Made by a program: the position numbers and the translations under genes. Positions 42,287 through 50,533 of a stretch of 64,000 nt of DNA are shown one piece after another. Each line of letters starts with the position of its first letter. Position 1 is the stretch's first letter. The notes under the pieces are model-generated. The model searched no databases. It was given only the letters and a program-made list of their open reading frames with translations, and was not told where the DNA came from. This DNA is from Aldehydirespirator sp965203635 (GTDB lineage: Bacteria; Actinomycetota; Acidimicrobiia; Acidimicrobiales; Aldehydirespiratoraceae): assembly GCA_965203635.1 (NCBI GenBank), contig OZ241903.1:1302001-1366000 (forward strand). Reading direction: 5' to 3'.

Positions 42287-42607
42287 CTAGGCGACCTGGA
42301 CTGCGTCTTCCAGGCGTTCGGGCATGTCGGCTGGAAACGAGAGCACTAGGTGACGGCCCAACGCGGTCGCCACCCGGGCGAGCGTGTCAATGCGGTTGCG
42401 GGCGCCGCCACCCTCCTCGAGCCGCGAGATCACCGACTGGGTCGTGCCCATCCGCTCCGCCAGCTCGCGCTGGCTCAAACCCACCTCGATGCGCAGGTCA
42501 TAGATGAGCTGACCGAGCGCGAGGTCATGCTCGACGCCGGCCCGTACCTCCGCGGAGGGATCGCCCCGCTCCTTCTTGATGTCCTCCCAACGCGATCGGT
42601 TCGCCAT
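42287..42607 (-). CDS. XRE-family (HigA/HipB-type) antitoxin-like regulator
   Basis: 106 residues. Central helix-turn-helix LGQLIYDLRIEVGLSQRELA then ERMGTTQSVISRLEEGGG; the C-terminal LARVATALGRHLVLSFP strand is typical of antitoxins of the HigBA/RelE-XRE group. GGAGGACAC precedes the ATG. Upstream, with a 12-bp gap, is only a 43-codon remnant of the expected toxin, so it may be an orphan antitoxin. Confidence 0.8.
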   Translation of the reverse strand: MANRSRWEDIKKERGDPSAEVRAGVEHDLALGQLIYDLRIEVGLSQRELAERMGTTQSVISRLEEGGGARNRIDTLARVATALGRHLVLSFPADMPERLEDAVQVA

Positions 42608-42619
42608 CGTGTCCTCCCT

Positions 42620-42751
42620 TCAGGGATCGTTCTTCGCGCAGTCTCGGGCAGCCTGCCGGGCTCTGGCTACTTCGGCCCACTCAGCGCTGCTGAGCCCAGA
42701 AAGCCACGCCACAACCTCATCGTGCGCCTCGACCTCCACTCCGACGAGCAT
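42620..42751 (-). pseudogene. Truncated HigB/RelE-like toxin remnant
   Basis: A 43-codon frame (ATG at 42751, TGA at 42620) encoding MLVGVEVEAHDEVVAWLSGL and a short tail. It resembles the N-terminal strand-helix of RelE/HigB toxins (normally about 100-120 residues) and stops before the catalytic half. Position immediately before an XRE antitoxin fits the usual toxin-antitoxin order of HigBA. Truncation by deletion is inferred. Confidence 0.5.
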
Positions 42752-42827
42752 AATCGCATAAACACGATAATCGCACAACAGCGATCATAGGGCGGAAACG
42801 ACCGCGACACCCCATACTGCGCGACGG

Positions 42828-44102
42828 TCAGGGACCTAGGAGGGTTACGGGCACGACGGCTATGTCGTCGACGGTCTCGAAGGCCCGTCCCGCCGCAGTC
42901 AGCACGATCAGGCGCGAGGGCTCGCCAGCCTGCTGGATGTCCACCTTGCTGCGGACACGGCGCAGGGACTCCACGGCTGAGGCGATGGCGTCGGTGCCGC
43001 CGAGCTTGATCTCCACCGCCGCCCAGTCGCCTGCGCCACGAGTGATGATGGCGTCGGCCTCGAGGTTCTTGGAGTCGCGGTAGAAGCGAACCTCCGCTCC
43101 CGCCGCTTGCGCGTAGACCCGCAGGTCGCGCACCGCCAGAGACTCGAACAGCAGCCCCAGGGCGGCGAGGTCGGCCCGAAGACCCGCGGGAGTGGCCCGC
43201 AGCACGGCCGCCGCCAGCGACGGGTCGACGAAGTAGCGCTTGGGCGTCGACCGAAGCGTCGCGCTGCTGCGCAGGTGGGTGGACCACGCGGGCAACGGCT
43301 CGATCACGAACGCCTCCTCCAGGCGGTCCAGGTACCTTCTCACGGTGTCGCGATCCGACGGTCCGCCCGTGCTGGCCGTGTCGGCTATCAGCGTCCTCGC
43401 CGAGGCCGAAGTGCCCTCGTTGCGGGCCAGAGAAGAGACCAGGGCCAGCATCTTCGGCGGATCGTGGGTGACCTCGCCACCCCGGAGGTCCACCATCGCC
43501 ACGTCCCGCAGATAGTCGCCCAGACGGGCGCCCGCGTCGGCGGGATCCAGCGCGATGAAGCGAGGGAACCCACCCCGGCATACCAACTCGGCCACCCGAA
43601 GCAGATCGGACTCCGGAGGATCGGCGCGGCACGGCCCGCCGCCCAGCAGACCGCTGAGCGAGATGTGGCCGGTCGAGTCTCCCGACTCGAACAGCGACAT
43701 CGGGCGCATCCTCAGCCGCGCCACCCGGCCAGCGCCGCTGTGGTCGGTGATGGTGTAGGTCGGCCGGATCGATCCGGCCAGGATGAACTGCCCGTTGAGG
43801 GCCCGGTCGTCGCATGCGTGGCGCATGGCGTTCCAGACCCCGTCGGCGAGGTGCCACTCGTCCAGCAGCCGGGGGGTGTCGCCCACCAGGAACGCGGCGG
43901 GGTCGGCCTCCAGCCTGATGCTCGTCGATGGGAGCTCGTCGAACCGCACGACGCTGTTGGCGAAGCGTCTACCCGTCCACGTCTTGCCGCACGCCCTGGG
44001 GCCTTCCACCGCCACCGCCGGAGACGACCTCAAAGAGTCCACCATCTGCTGGTCCACCACCCGTGGCCTGTACCCGGCCGGCACCTCGCTCCCCATCTCC
44101 AT
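42828..44102 (-). CDS. AAA+ ATPase with DUF4143 domain
   Basis: 424 residues. P-loop Walker A EGPRACGKTW at about residue 33, Walker B LLDEWH, then sensor region FILAGSIRPTY. The C-terminal DUF4143 nuclease-like part includes LEADAIITRGAGDWAAVEIKLGG (split reading), with a D-x(n)-E-x-K arrangement. Function of this family is unknown; it is common in accessory DNA. The start is ATG at 44102, 7 nt after TATAAT, indicating a leaderless transcript. The promoter carries three 8-bp motifs at exact 23-bp spacing. Confidence 0.85.
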   Translation of the reverse strand: MEMGSEVPAGYRPRVVDQQMVDSLRSSPAVAVEGPRACGKTWTGRRFANSVVRFDELPSTSIRLEADPAAFLVGDTPRLLDEWHLADGVWNAMRHACDDRALNGQFILAGSIRPTYTITDHSGAGRVARLRMRPMSLFESGDSTGHISLSGLLGGGPCRADPPESDLLRVAELVCRGGFPRFIALDPADAGARLGDYLRDVAMVDLRGGEVTHDPPKMLALVSSLARNEGTSASARTLIADTASTGGPSDRDTVRRYLDRLEEAFVIEPLPAWSTHLRSSATLRSTPKRYFVDPSLAAAVLRATPAGLRADLAALGLLFESLAVRDLRVYAQAAGAEVRFYRDSKNLEADAIITRGAGDWAAVEIKLGGTDAIASAVESLRRVRSKVDIQQAGEPSRLIVLTAAGRAFETVDDIAVVPVTLLGP

Positions 44103-44154
44103 ACCGCAGATTATACCCGAGCGATACCGCAAAAAATACTCGATCTATACCGCA
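44101..44154 (-). promoter_or_regulatory. Leaderless promoter with three 23-bp-spaced motifs
   Basis: ATACCGCA occurs at 44101-44108, 44124-44131 and 44147-44154, exactly 23 bp apart. TATAAT (minus strand, 44115-44110) lies between the first two, 7 nt before the ATPase ATG. Regular spacing near two helical turns suggests a cooperative operator. The protein that binds it is unknown. Confidence 0.6.
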
Positions 44155-44261
44155 GAATGAACACCAAGCCCGAGATGGCGGTGCTCGCCGCCGGCGACAG
44201 CATCCGCCTTCGCCCAAGCCACTGCAAGATAAGGGAGTGACGCCACGGACCAACCGCTACA

Positions 44262-44287
44262 TTGCACGAAAAGATATGAACTATAAT
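44262..44287 (+). promoter_or_regulatory. Candidate promoter for LRV gene
   Basis: TTGCAC (44262-44267) and a perfect TATAAT (44282-44287). The 14-bp spacer is short, but the -10 is strong. A 20-codon frame starts at ATG 44297, overlapping the LRV start at 44329, and could act as a leader peptide. Confidence 0.45.
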
Positions 44288-44328
44288 CCACGAACCATGG
44301 CCAACACGACCGCCAGTCTCATCGCCTC

Positions 44329-44769
44329 ATGCATCTCAACGCGTTCGTCAGTGGGCTGAGCGGTCGCCCGGCCGCGGCGGCCGGCCCCTCGTGTGCCGCA
44401 GACACGCTGCGAGAACTGTCAAACGAGCCCTACCGGTGGGAGGTTCACGCCGTCATCGCCGGACATCCCAACTGTCCCGAGGATGTCATGGAGATGTACC
44501 AGTTCGATGAGGACGAGGACATCCGGTTCGCGCTGTTCGCCAACCCCAGCTGCCCGCCGGAGATGCGAGAGGAACTCGCCGAGAGCTGGTCTGTTGATGT
44601 GCGCCAGCGCGGCGCTTCCAGCCCGTGGTGTCGACCCGAACTGCTCAACGAGTTGGCCTCGGACCCCGACGAACGGGTAAGGCGAGCTGTGGCCAACAAC
44701 CCCAACACACCGCTGCCTTCGCTGGCGCAGTTCGCTCGACGGCTCGCTGTCCCACTCGGGCGCGCATGA
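44329..44769 (+). CDS. LRV (variant leucine-rich-repeat) protein
   Basis: 146 residues. Repeats with the pattern AxHPxCPEDVMEMY, ANPSCPPEMREELAE, SSPWCRPELLNELASDP and NNPNTPLPSLAQFAR, spaced about 23-24 residues, typical of LRV/HEAT-like solenoids. Solenoids mediate protein or nucleic-acid binding. It ends in front of an HNH nuclease frame that is open upstream of its own start, so the two may be one gene split by a frameshift near 44730-44765. Confidence 0.65.
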   Translation: MHLNAFVSGLSGRPAAAAGPSCAADTLRELSNEPYRWEVHAVIAGHPNCPEDVMEMYQFDEDEDIRFALFANPSCPPEMREELAESWSVDVRQRGASSPWCRPELLNELASDPDERVRRAVANNPNTPLPSLAQFARRLAVPLGRA

Positions 44770-44788
44770 GTGGCGATTCTTCGCCGAG

Positions 44789-45466
44789 ATGTCCGTCGAC
44801 GTCCGTCAGTTTCCCAGGCTGTATGACCGCGTGCTGCTCGCGGCGCGAGACATGGGGATTGGACCGGAGCGCCTGCCGGACTTCCTCGCGTTGGAGGGTT
44901 CCGGTGACTTCGACCTTCTCGGCCAAGAGGAACTGGCCCGACACACCCTGGATGAAGTTGTCGCGATCCGGGCCGCGCGACACCGTGCTCGGCTGTTGGC
45001 CGACGACGCCTCCACCACGCGGTTGGCGGAACATCAGGTGCGTCTAGGACAGCACCGATTCGCGAGGAATGTCCTGTCCAATTTCGGCAACAGCTGCGCA
45101 TTCTGCGGGTTCGCGCCCCGATCACTTCCCAGACACAAACTGCTGGTGGCCTCTCACATCAAGCCGTGGGCCGTCTGCAACGACAAAGAGCGCTTGGACG
45201 AGCGCAACGGCGTAGCGGCATGCGGGGTGCACGACGCCGCCTTCGACACCGGGCTCATCACGGTGAACGGCGGGCTACGCGTCCACCGTGCACAGCGGCT
45301 GGAGATCAGCGCGCGTGACGACCCCGGCGTGGATCGCTACTTCGGGCAGGTCCTCAGCACCAAGCTGGTGCTGCCGAGCGGCGCGATCGCGCCGGATAGT
45401 GCCTACCTGGAGTGGCATCGCGAGAACGTCTACGTTGGCAGCGGACCGGCCAAAGCAACCGAGTGA
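44789..45466 (+). CDS. HNH endonuclease
   Basis: 225 residues. C-terminal HNH domain: CAFCGFAPRSLPRHKLLVASHIKPW, then ERLDERNGVAACGVHDAAFDTGLIT (each longer stretch read in pieces), with the zinc pair CxxC and catalytic His in ASHIKPW. Resembles nucleases of restriction or defence systems. The region before the first ATG (HEWRFFAE) reads as protein in the same frame, without a start. A partner methylase is not seen. Confidence 0.82.
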   Translation: MSVDVRQFPRLYDRVLLAARDMGIGPERLPDFLALEGSGDFDLLGQEELARHTLDEVVAIRAARHRARLLADDASTTRLAEHQVRLGQHRFARNVLSNFGNSCAFCGFAPRSLPRHKLLVASHIKPWAVCNDKERLDERNGVAACGVHDAAFDTGLITVNGGLRVHRAQRLEISARDDPGVDRYFGQVLSTKLVLPSGAIAPDSAYLEWHRENVYVGSGPAKATE

Positions 45467-45537
45467 GCCGCTGGAGGCAGCCGGCGACGCAATTGCCGTA
45501 CCGGCTGGCTAGGTGGGCGTATCCGTGGCCCTTGTGG

Positions 45538-46710
45538 CTAGCCGTTGTCCCGGATTTCGATGCGAATCGTTCTGTTGCCGGACGTGGGGATGTAGTGGGT
45601 GCCCGGGTCGATCCGAATCTTGAACACCTCGCGCCGCTCGACCAGGTCGTCGTCCTTGATTGCGACCCCTATTGCCGCCCGGTCAAGCCCCTGCGGGATC
45701 GTGACAGTCCCCCTGCATATGCCGACAGCATGCACCTCGCAGAGTCCAGCCGTGCGGAAGTCCGCGCCCTGCGTGGCCCGCCTGTCCGCATCGGAGGGAA
45801 GTCCCACGGCCACGCTGCCGGCGGAGTGGACGGTGTACTGGACCACCGTGTCGACCTGGGCATACTCGCTGAGCCTGACGATCAGGTCGCGGGAGTTCCC
45901 GCCCCGCCTCTCCCGGACAGCCACGTCCGACTTGACGAACTCGACAGTGGGGGGACTCCAACGCATGAGGGCGCCCTCCCGCGCCTGCTGGGCCTCCAGG
46001 CGGTTCGGGGACTCGGCGGCAGGGGCGGCCTCCCGCGCCTGTTGGGGCGCCGGACAGGTGCAGGTCGGGCCGTCCGCCCCAGCCGGAACATCGTCGTCGT
46101 CCATTATCAGGATGACGAGCCCGGAATAGGTCGGCCGCCCGTCGCTCAGGCGATTCTGCTTCGCGGCGGCCATCGTCGCCATAAGCCGGTACTTGGTGGT
46201 CCTCTCGTCCGGCAAGAGGTTGATCTCCAGTCTCTCCCGCTCGCCTTCGTCGATGTCGTCGCCCACGACGGTGACGCTCTCGGCGACCTCGGTCTCTCCG
46301 GCGGGGATGACACTCGTGCAGGCCATCGTCCCGTACCGCTGGTGCCAGCTGCACACAGAGCTGGTCGTGCCGATCCTGAAGTCCTCGCCGCGAGTGGCCG
46401 TGGAGTAGACCGACGACTCGGGCTCTCCCTTGCTCTGGTAGTAGTACGCGAATGCGGTGTCGGTCTCCAGGGGAGAACTGAGGGTGAAAGTGACCTGAAC
46501 GGCGCGGCTCGTGCCCGCATCCCCCTCCTGAACCTGAACGTAGTTGTCGTCGGGGTGTGCCTTGCTGCCGCCGACCATCAGGATGGGCGGCTCCTCCGCG
46601 GCGACGCCGGACGGGACGAAGGACCAGACAAGCACAACGACGGCGAGCAGGGTCAGGGCTCCGACCCCTGCTCGTCGGAGCATATGCCTCGAAGTCATCA
46701 CGGCTGCCAT
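45538..46710 (-). CDS. Secreted Calx-beta-domain protein
   Basis: 390 residues. N-terminal signal/anchor helix (MLRRAGVGALTLLAVVVLVW), then two Calx-beta-like domains. Domain 1, about 45-210, has VQVQEGDAGTSRAVQVTFTLS and VTVVGDDIDEGERE; domain 2, about 250-390, has VRERRGGNSRDLIVRLSEYA and VAIKDDDLVERREVF. Acidic loops suggest Ca2+ binding. The linker is Gln/Ala-rich with a repeated QQAREAAP/QQAREGAL unit. MAAVM at 46710 is the start because GGGAGG precedes it. Confidence 0.82.
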   Translation of the reverse strand: MAAVMTSRHMLRRAGVGALTLLAVVVLVWSFVPSGVAAEEPPILMVGGSKAHPDDNYVQVQEGDAGTSRAVQVTFTLSSPLETDTAFAYYYQSKGEPESSVYSTATRGEDFRIGTTSSVCSWHQRYGTMACTSVIPAGETEVAESVTVVGDDIDEGERERLEINLLPDERTTKYRLMATMAAAKQNRLSDGRPTYSGLVILIMDDDDVPAGADGPTCTCPAPQQAREAAPAAESPNRLEAQQAREGALMRWSPPTVEFVKSDVAVRERRGGNSRDLIVRLSEYAQVDTVVQYTVHSAGSVAVGLPSDADRRATQGADFRTAGLCEVHAVGICRGTVTIPQGLDRAAIGVAIKDDDLVERREVFKIRIDPGTHYIPTSGNRTIRIEIRDNG

Positions 46711-46862
46711 CTGAACACCTCCCTGACGGGACCCGGCGCCCGTCGGAAACTCCACCGACACCTGACTCATGTCCGTACACGCGCCGATCTTTTCGGCCCT
46801 CGCGTCTCAGGACGGAGCCAGGGCGGAGAGCTGCACGAAAGCCGGGTCGCCGGTGCGAACGT

Positions 46863-47010
46863 CAGCGCCCGGACGCCGCAGTTGCCGGAGCCAGCGCCGA
46901 AGCCAGCGCCCAGACGCCGTAGTTGCCGGAGCCAGCGCCGGAGCCAGCGCCCAGACGCGGCAGTTGCCGGAGTCAGCGCCGAAACCGACGCCCAGACGCC
47001 GCAGCTACCA
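46863..47010. repeat. 41-bp minisatellite, 3.6 copies
   Basis: Units start at 46863, 46904, 46945 and 46986, exact 41-bp period, consensus CAGCGCCCAGACGCCGCAGT and on. 41 is not a multiple of three, and no frame keeps a sensible protein across it, so it is non-coding. It fills most of the 357-bp gap between the Calx-beta gene and the amidotransferase gene. Confidence 0.85.
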
Positions 47011-47067
47011 GCGCCCGGACGCGCCCTCGATGCGTTCGAGCCGCGTCACCACCATCAGACCGGACGG

Positions 47068-47781
47068 CTATGCGGCGGCGGACATGAAGTTTCGGTAGAG
47101 CTGCTGGGCGTCGGACACGAAGCCGTCCATGTGGCGGTCGGCGTCGGCTGCGAGAGGCTCGATGGAGCCGGGGCCCAGGGTCGATTCCAGCGCCTGGCGG
47201 TAGGCGGGGATCTCGCCCCAGTTGCGGACGGTGTCGTCCTCGACCTCGACGTGGTACTGCATCGACCAGGCCCGCTCGCCCACCCGCATGGCCTGCACTC
47301 GGCACACCGGCGAGCTGGCCAGCACCACCGCATCCTCCGGCGGCTGAGCCACGGCCACCGAATGCCACTGCAGGGCGTGCTGCTGCTGAGCCATCTGGTC
47401 GAAGATCGGGTCGGCCCGGCCCTCCGGGGTCAACTCCACCGGCAGCACCCCGATCTCGGGCGGGCGCTGCGGCCCGCACGTGCCGCCCAGGGCGTCGGCC
47501 AGCAGCTGATGGCCGAGGCACACCCCCAGGAACGGGCGCTGCAATTCTCGCACCCACCGGCGGATGGCCTGCTTCTCGGGCACCAGCCACGGGTGCTCCT
47601 CGACGTCCCACACATCCATCGGACCGCCCATGACCCACATGGCGTCGTAGTCCTCCAGCGGCGGGATGGGCTCGCCCTCGTCGAGCTCCACCGCGGTCCA
47701 CTCGATGCCGTCGTCGGCCAGGAAGTCACGCAGGCGGCCGGGATGCTCGCAGTCGATGTGCTGGAGCACGAGCAGTCGCAT
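47068..47781 (-). CDS. Class I glutamine amidotransferase-like protein
   Basis: 237 residues. GATase-1 fold with catalytic Cys in FLGVCLGHQLLA and the His/Glu site near SMQYHVEVEDD (YHxE). Stand-alone enzymes of this kind are GMP-synthase-like amidotransferase or gamma-glutamyl hydrolases that act on polyamine or peptide conjugates (PuuD-like). No synthase partner is next to it. A hydrolase of gamma-glutamyl amides is possible (inference). ATG at 47781. Confidence 0.88.
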   Translation of the reverse strand: MRLLVLQHIDCEHPGRLRDFLADDGIEWTAVELDEGEPIPPLEDYDAMWVMGGPMDVWDVEEHPWLVPEKQAIRRWVRELQRPFLGVCLGHQLLADALGGTCGPQRPPEIGVLPVELTPEGRADPIFDQMAQQQHALQWHSVAVAQPPEDAVVLASSPVCRVQAMRVGERAWSMQYHVEVEDDTVRNWGEIPAYRQALESTLGPGSIEPLAADADRHMDGFVSDAQQLYRNFMSAAA

Positions 47782-47869
47782 CCGACGACGCTACCGCGAC
47801 CGCACACCCCGCACCCTGATCGGGCAGTACCCTCCACTGGTAACACCCAACACGGACGGGAGACGGCCG

Positions 47870-48238
47870 GTGAGGGAGCTGATACTCGAAGGCCGCGTGG
47901 CGTGGAGTTCGGACCGGCCGGGGCGAGACCGCACGTTGGCGGTGGGGCCGGCGCGGATCCCCGGGCCGGCGAGGATCGCCGGATTGGTGAGAATCCCCAG
48001 GCTCCTGCGAATTGTGGCCGCGCTCGGCTTCGTAGCGGCCACAGCCCTGGTCGCGGCCGTCGTCGCGGCGGCTGCCGGAGCAGTGGCCGCCGGTCTCGGG
48101 GCCCGCTGGACCGCCAGGCGTCGGGAGCAGGGACTGGATGATCCCGTCGCGATCGTGCAGCAGCGGGTCCGCGAGGCCAGAGAGTGGATCGACGCCCGCC
48201 GATCCTCACAGGACAACGCCCCCGGCAGTGACCTATAG
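47870..48238 (+). CDS. Small membrane protein, hypothetical
   Basis: 122 residues, GTG at 47870 with GGGAG nine nt before it. A basic N-terminal half, one long Ala/Val-rich transmembrane helix (ALVAAVVAAAAGAVAAGLGA region), then a helical basic tail (REQGLDDPVAIVQQRVREAR). No family recognised. The last bases overlap the convergent DUF2848 gene by 6 bp. Confidence 0.6.
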   Translation: MRELILEGRVAWSSDRPGRDRTLAVGPARIPGPARIAGLVRIPRLLRIVAALGFVAATALVAAVVAAAAGAVAAGLGARWTARRREQGLDDPVAIVQQRVREAREWIDARRSSQDNAPGSDL

Positions 48239-48889
48239 CGATAGTTCCGGGACGATCTCCACCCGGTAGCTCAACTCGATCGGTGGCAAGCCCGGACCGG
48301 ACAGCTCGGCCCGGAAGCCGGTGCTGGGCCGGATGCCGCCGATCACCGGCACGGTGCCGGTGAAGGCCACAAAGCAGCCCGGCGGCTCGCCGGACCACGG
48401 TATGGCCGCCACCAGCTCCAACGGATGCAGGTTGGCGGCCGCCGATCCATCCTGGTACAGCACGTCGCCGTCGATGCGGCTGCGCAGCACGAGGTCGTCC
48501 CAGCGGTCCCCCACCTCGGCCGCCGACCAGCCCGACAGGGCCACCGGCTTGGGGCACACCGCCTTGGAGGCGATCATGTGGACCGCTTCCAGGTCGCGGT
48601 CGGTGTGATCGGACCCGACCGCCACGAAGGCCTCGCCTCCGTCGACCACCACCACTATCTCGGCCTCGCCGGAAGTGTTGGAACCGGTGACCGCGATCGA
48701 CGGCCCCTGCGCGATCAAGCCGGGCGAATACACCATGAACAGCGGGATGCTGGCCGGCCGGGGAACCCCCAACTCAGCCAGCTCGTCGATGTGGTGGTCG
48801 ACCGCGGCCCGGTCCCGGCCCGCGTAGCCGATCACGACCAGCGCCTCGGGAGCGAACACCCGCTCAGCTCCGTCGATCAACAGCCTCAT
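48233..48889 (-). CDS. DUF2848 family protein
   Basis: 218 residues. The DUF2848 pattern is seen at the N-terminus (VVIGYAGRDRAAVDHHIDEL, then GVPRPASIPLFMVYSP) and C-terminus. The fold is related to fumarylacetoacetate hydrolases (VTGSNTSGEAEIV region, acidic metal site). Often found with amidohydrolase, dipeptide transporter and carboxylate catabolic genes. Last gene of the leftward cluster that starts at 63920. Probably hydrolyses a carbonyl-carbon bond in the final steps (inference). Confidence 0.85.
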   Translation of the reverse strand: MRLLIDGAERVFAPEALVVIGYAGRDRAAVDHHIDELAELGVPRPASIPLFMVYSPGLIAQGPSIAVTGSNTSGEAEIVVVVDGGEAFVAVGSDHTDRDLEAVHMIASKAVCPKPVALSGWSAAEVGDRWDDLVLRSRIDGDVLYQDGSAAANLHPLELVAAIPWSGEPPGCFVAFTGTVPVIGGIRPSTGFRAELSGPGLPPIELSYRVEIVPELSL

Positions 48890-48917
48890 CGCCGCAAGTC
48901 CCGCCGGCTCCGTGCGT

Positions 48918-49274
48918 CTAGGGGTTGTAGCCGCCGGTGCGGAACTCGACCATCAGCACGCCCGACTCGCTGCGCCACGGGCCATGGGGCATGCCCGGAG
49001 GGCGGCAGGCGTACATGCCGGCGGTGAAGGTCTCGCCCAGGCGCAGGTCGGTGAGGTCGCCCTGCACGATGTACACCTCCTCCCAGAAGTGGTGGGTGAG
49101 CACCCCGTTGGGCGAGGAGTCCACCCCCGGCGCGAAGCGCATCAGCCGGGTGTAGGGCCCGTCGGGCCGGCCGTCGGTGGACAGGATCATCTCGTCGATG
49201 CCCTCCACCGGGCCGCCCGCGGGCCGCCACGGCCCGTCGGGAATGTGGAACTCCAGTTCAGGTTTCTCGGTCAT
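48918..49274 (-). CDS. Cupin-domain protein
   Basis: 118 residues, single cupin barrel. Metal motif 1 LTHHFWEEVYIVQGDLTD and motif 2 GMYACRPPGMPHGPW. Candidate dioxygenase, isomerase or sensor. ATG at 49274, 5 bp after the M24 stop, and 28 bp before DUF2848. Role in the cluster unknown. Confidence 0.85.
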   Translation of the reverse strand: MTEKPELEFHIPDGPWRPAGGPVEGIDEMILSTDGRPDGPYTRLMRFAPGVDSSPNGVLTHHFWEEVYIVQGDLTDLRLGETFTAGMYACRPPGMPHGPWRSESGVLMVEFRTGGYNP

Positions 49275-49279
49275 GGCTC

Positions 49280-50533
49280 CTATCCCAGCTCGTAGACCTT
49301 CGGCTCCAGCCGATGGTTGATGTTGCGGGCGCCGTCGGTGGTGATCACGTAGGTGTCGCCCATGAACACACCCTTGATGATGTCGGTGGTGCACGGGTGG
49401 ATCTCCACGCACAACGCCATGTTGGGCTCCAGCACCACGTCCTTGTCGGGACGGTGCGACGTGCCCACGAACGGCCCCGCGTCGATGGGGTTGAACACGC
49501 CGTGCACCAGCGGGGCCACGATGGTGTAGCCCCGCTCGTTGATGATGCTGCCCGCGGCCCGCAGCTCCTTGGCGGTGCAGCCCGGCTTCAGCTCGGCCAC
49601 TATCCGGTGGTAGGCCTCCAGCATCACGTCGAGCAGGTCGGCGTAGTCGGGCGGCGGCTCGGAGAACACCATCGCCTTGCCCGTCTGGGCCTCGTAGCCG
49701 TGGGGATCGCGGGCCCCGACCTCCATCAGCAGCACATCGTCGGGGGTGATGGTGCGCCCGATGGGCCGGGGCCGCTGGAAGCCGCTGGTGGGGCTGCTCA
49801 TCGACTCGCTGCCGGCCAGGACCATGCACGGGATCTCGCCCCGCTCGGCGGCGATGGTGGAGTAGATGATCCGGAACAGATCGTGCTCGGTCATGCCGGG
49901 GCGGAGCTGCTCCATCACCGCCACCTGGGTGGCGTCGCCGATGCGGGCCGCCTCCTCCAGGCAGGCGACCTCCTCGTCGGACAGCACCAGCCGCATCTTC
50001 CAGAACTCGTCGGAGAACTCCGCGAACTCGATCTCCGGGTAGGTCCCGGTGAGGGCGGCCCAGTGGTCCCGCGACACCGACAGGTACGGGGTGGGGTTGA
50101 CGATGCCCACCCGGCCCCGGTGCAGGCCCAGCTCGTCGAGCCGGTCGACCAGGATGGTGCGGGTGTTGAGGGCGCCGCGAACGTCGGGAAAGATCGACCG
50201 GGTGACCCGGTCGGGCAGGCGGGCGTTGAGGCCGAGGATGGCCAGCGTCGGCTCGCCCTCGGCGGGGAAGATCACGAAGCTGTCGAGCTCCATGGTCCCC
50301 ATGTAGTTGGTGATCCACCGCACGTTGGCCCAGCCCCGGTCCCACAGGTGGGCAGCGCCGGCCACCAGCAGGCAGTCGAGGTCGTGCTCGGCCATGAAGC
50401 CCCGCACCAAGTTGTGGCGCCGCTCGAACTCGGCATCGGAGAACGTCGGCCAGTCGTACCAGTCGTGGTTGATCGGATGGGGGTAGGTGATGGCCCTCGG
50501 CCCGAACTTCGGGGCGGACAGGACGTCGGTCAT
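49280..50533 (-). CDS. Creatinase/M24-family protein lacking usual metal ligands
   Basis: 417 residues. N-terminal creatinase domain (WITNYMGTMELDSFVIFP) and C-terminal pita-bread fold (ACLEEAARIGDATQVAVME, VHGVFNPIDAGPFVG). The first metal aspartates of aminopeptidases are replaced in LLMEVGARDPHGYEAQTGK (Glu and Gln at those sites), so a metal-free creatinase/ectoine-hydrolase-like hydrolysis is more likely than peptidase activity. ATG at 50533 has AAGGAG upstream and overlaps the GGT stop (ATGA). Confidence 0.85.
   Translation of the reverse strand: MTDVLSAPKFGPRAITYPHPINHDWYDWPTFSDAEFERRHNLVRGFMAEHDLDCLLVAGAAHLWDRGWANVRWITNYMGTMELDSFVIFPAEGEPTLAILGLNARLPDRVTRSIFPDVRGALNTRTILVDRLDELGLHRGRVGIVNPTPYLSVSRDHWAALTGTYPEIEFAEFSDEFWKMRLVLSDEEVACLEEAARIGDATQVAVMEQLRPGMTEHDLFRIIYSTIAAERGEIPCMVLAGSESMSSPTSGFQRPRPIGRTITPDDVLLMEVGARDPHGYEAQTGKAMVFSEPPPDYADLLDVMLEAYHRIVAELKPGCTAKELRAAGSIINERGYTIVAPLVHGVFNPIDAGPFVGTSHRPDKDVVLEPNMALCVEIHPCTTDIIKGVFMGDTYVITTDGARNINHRLEPKVYELG

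Noticed and set aside
44297..44359. 20-codon frame before the LRV gene as a gene
   Set aside because: Too short and overlaps the LRV start. Kept only as a possible leader peptide.
46769..47098. Protein-coding frame across the minisatellite
   Set aside because: 41-bp repeats shift frame every unit. The product is a low-complexity Arg/Ser/Pro chain, as expected from antisense or non-coding high-GC DNA.
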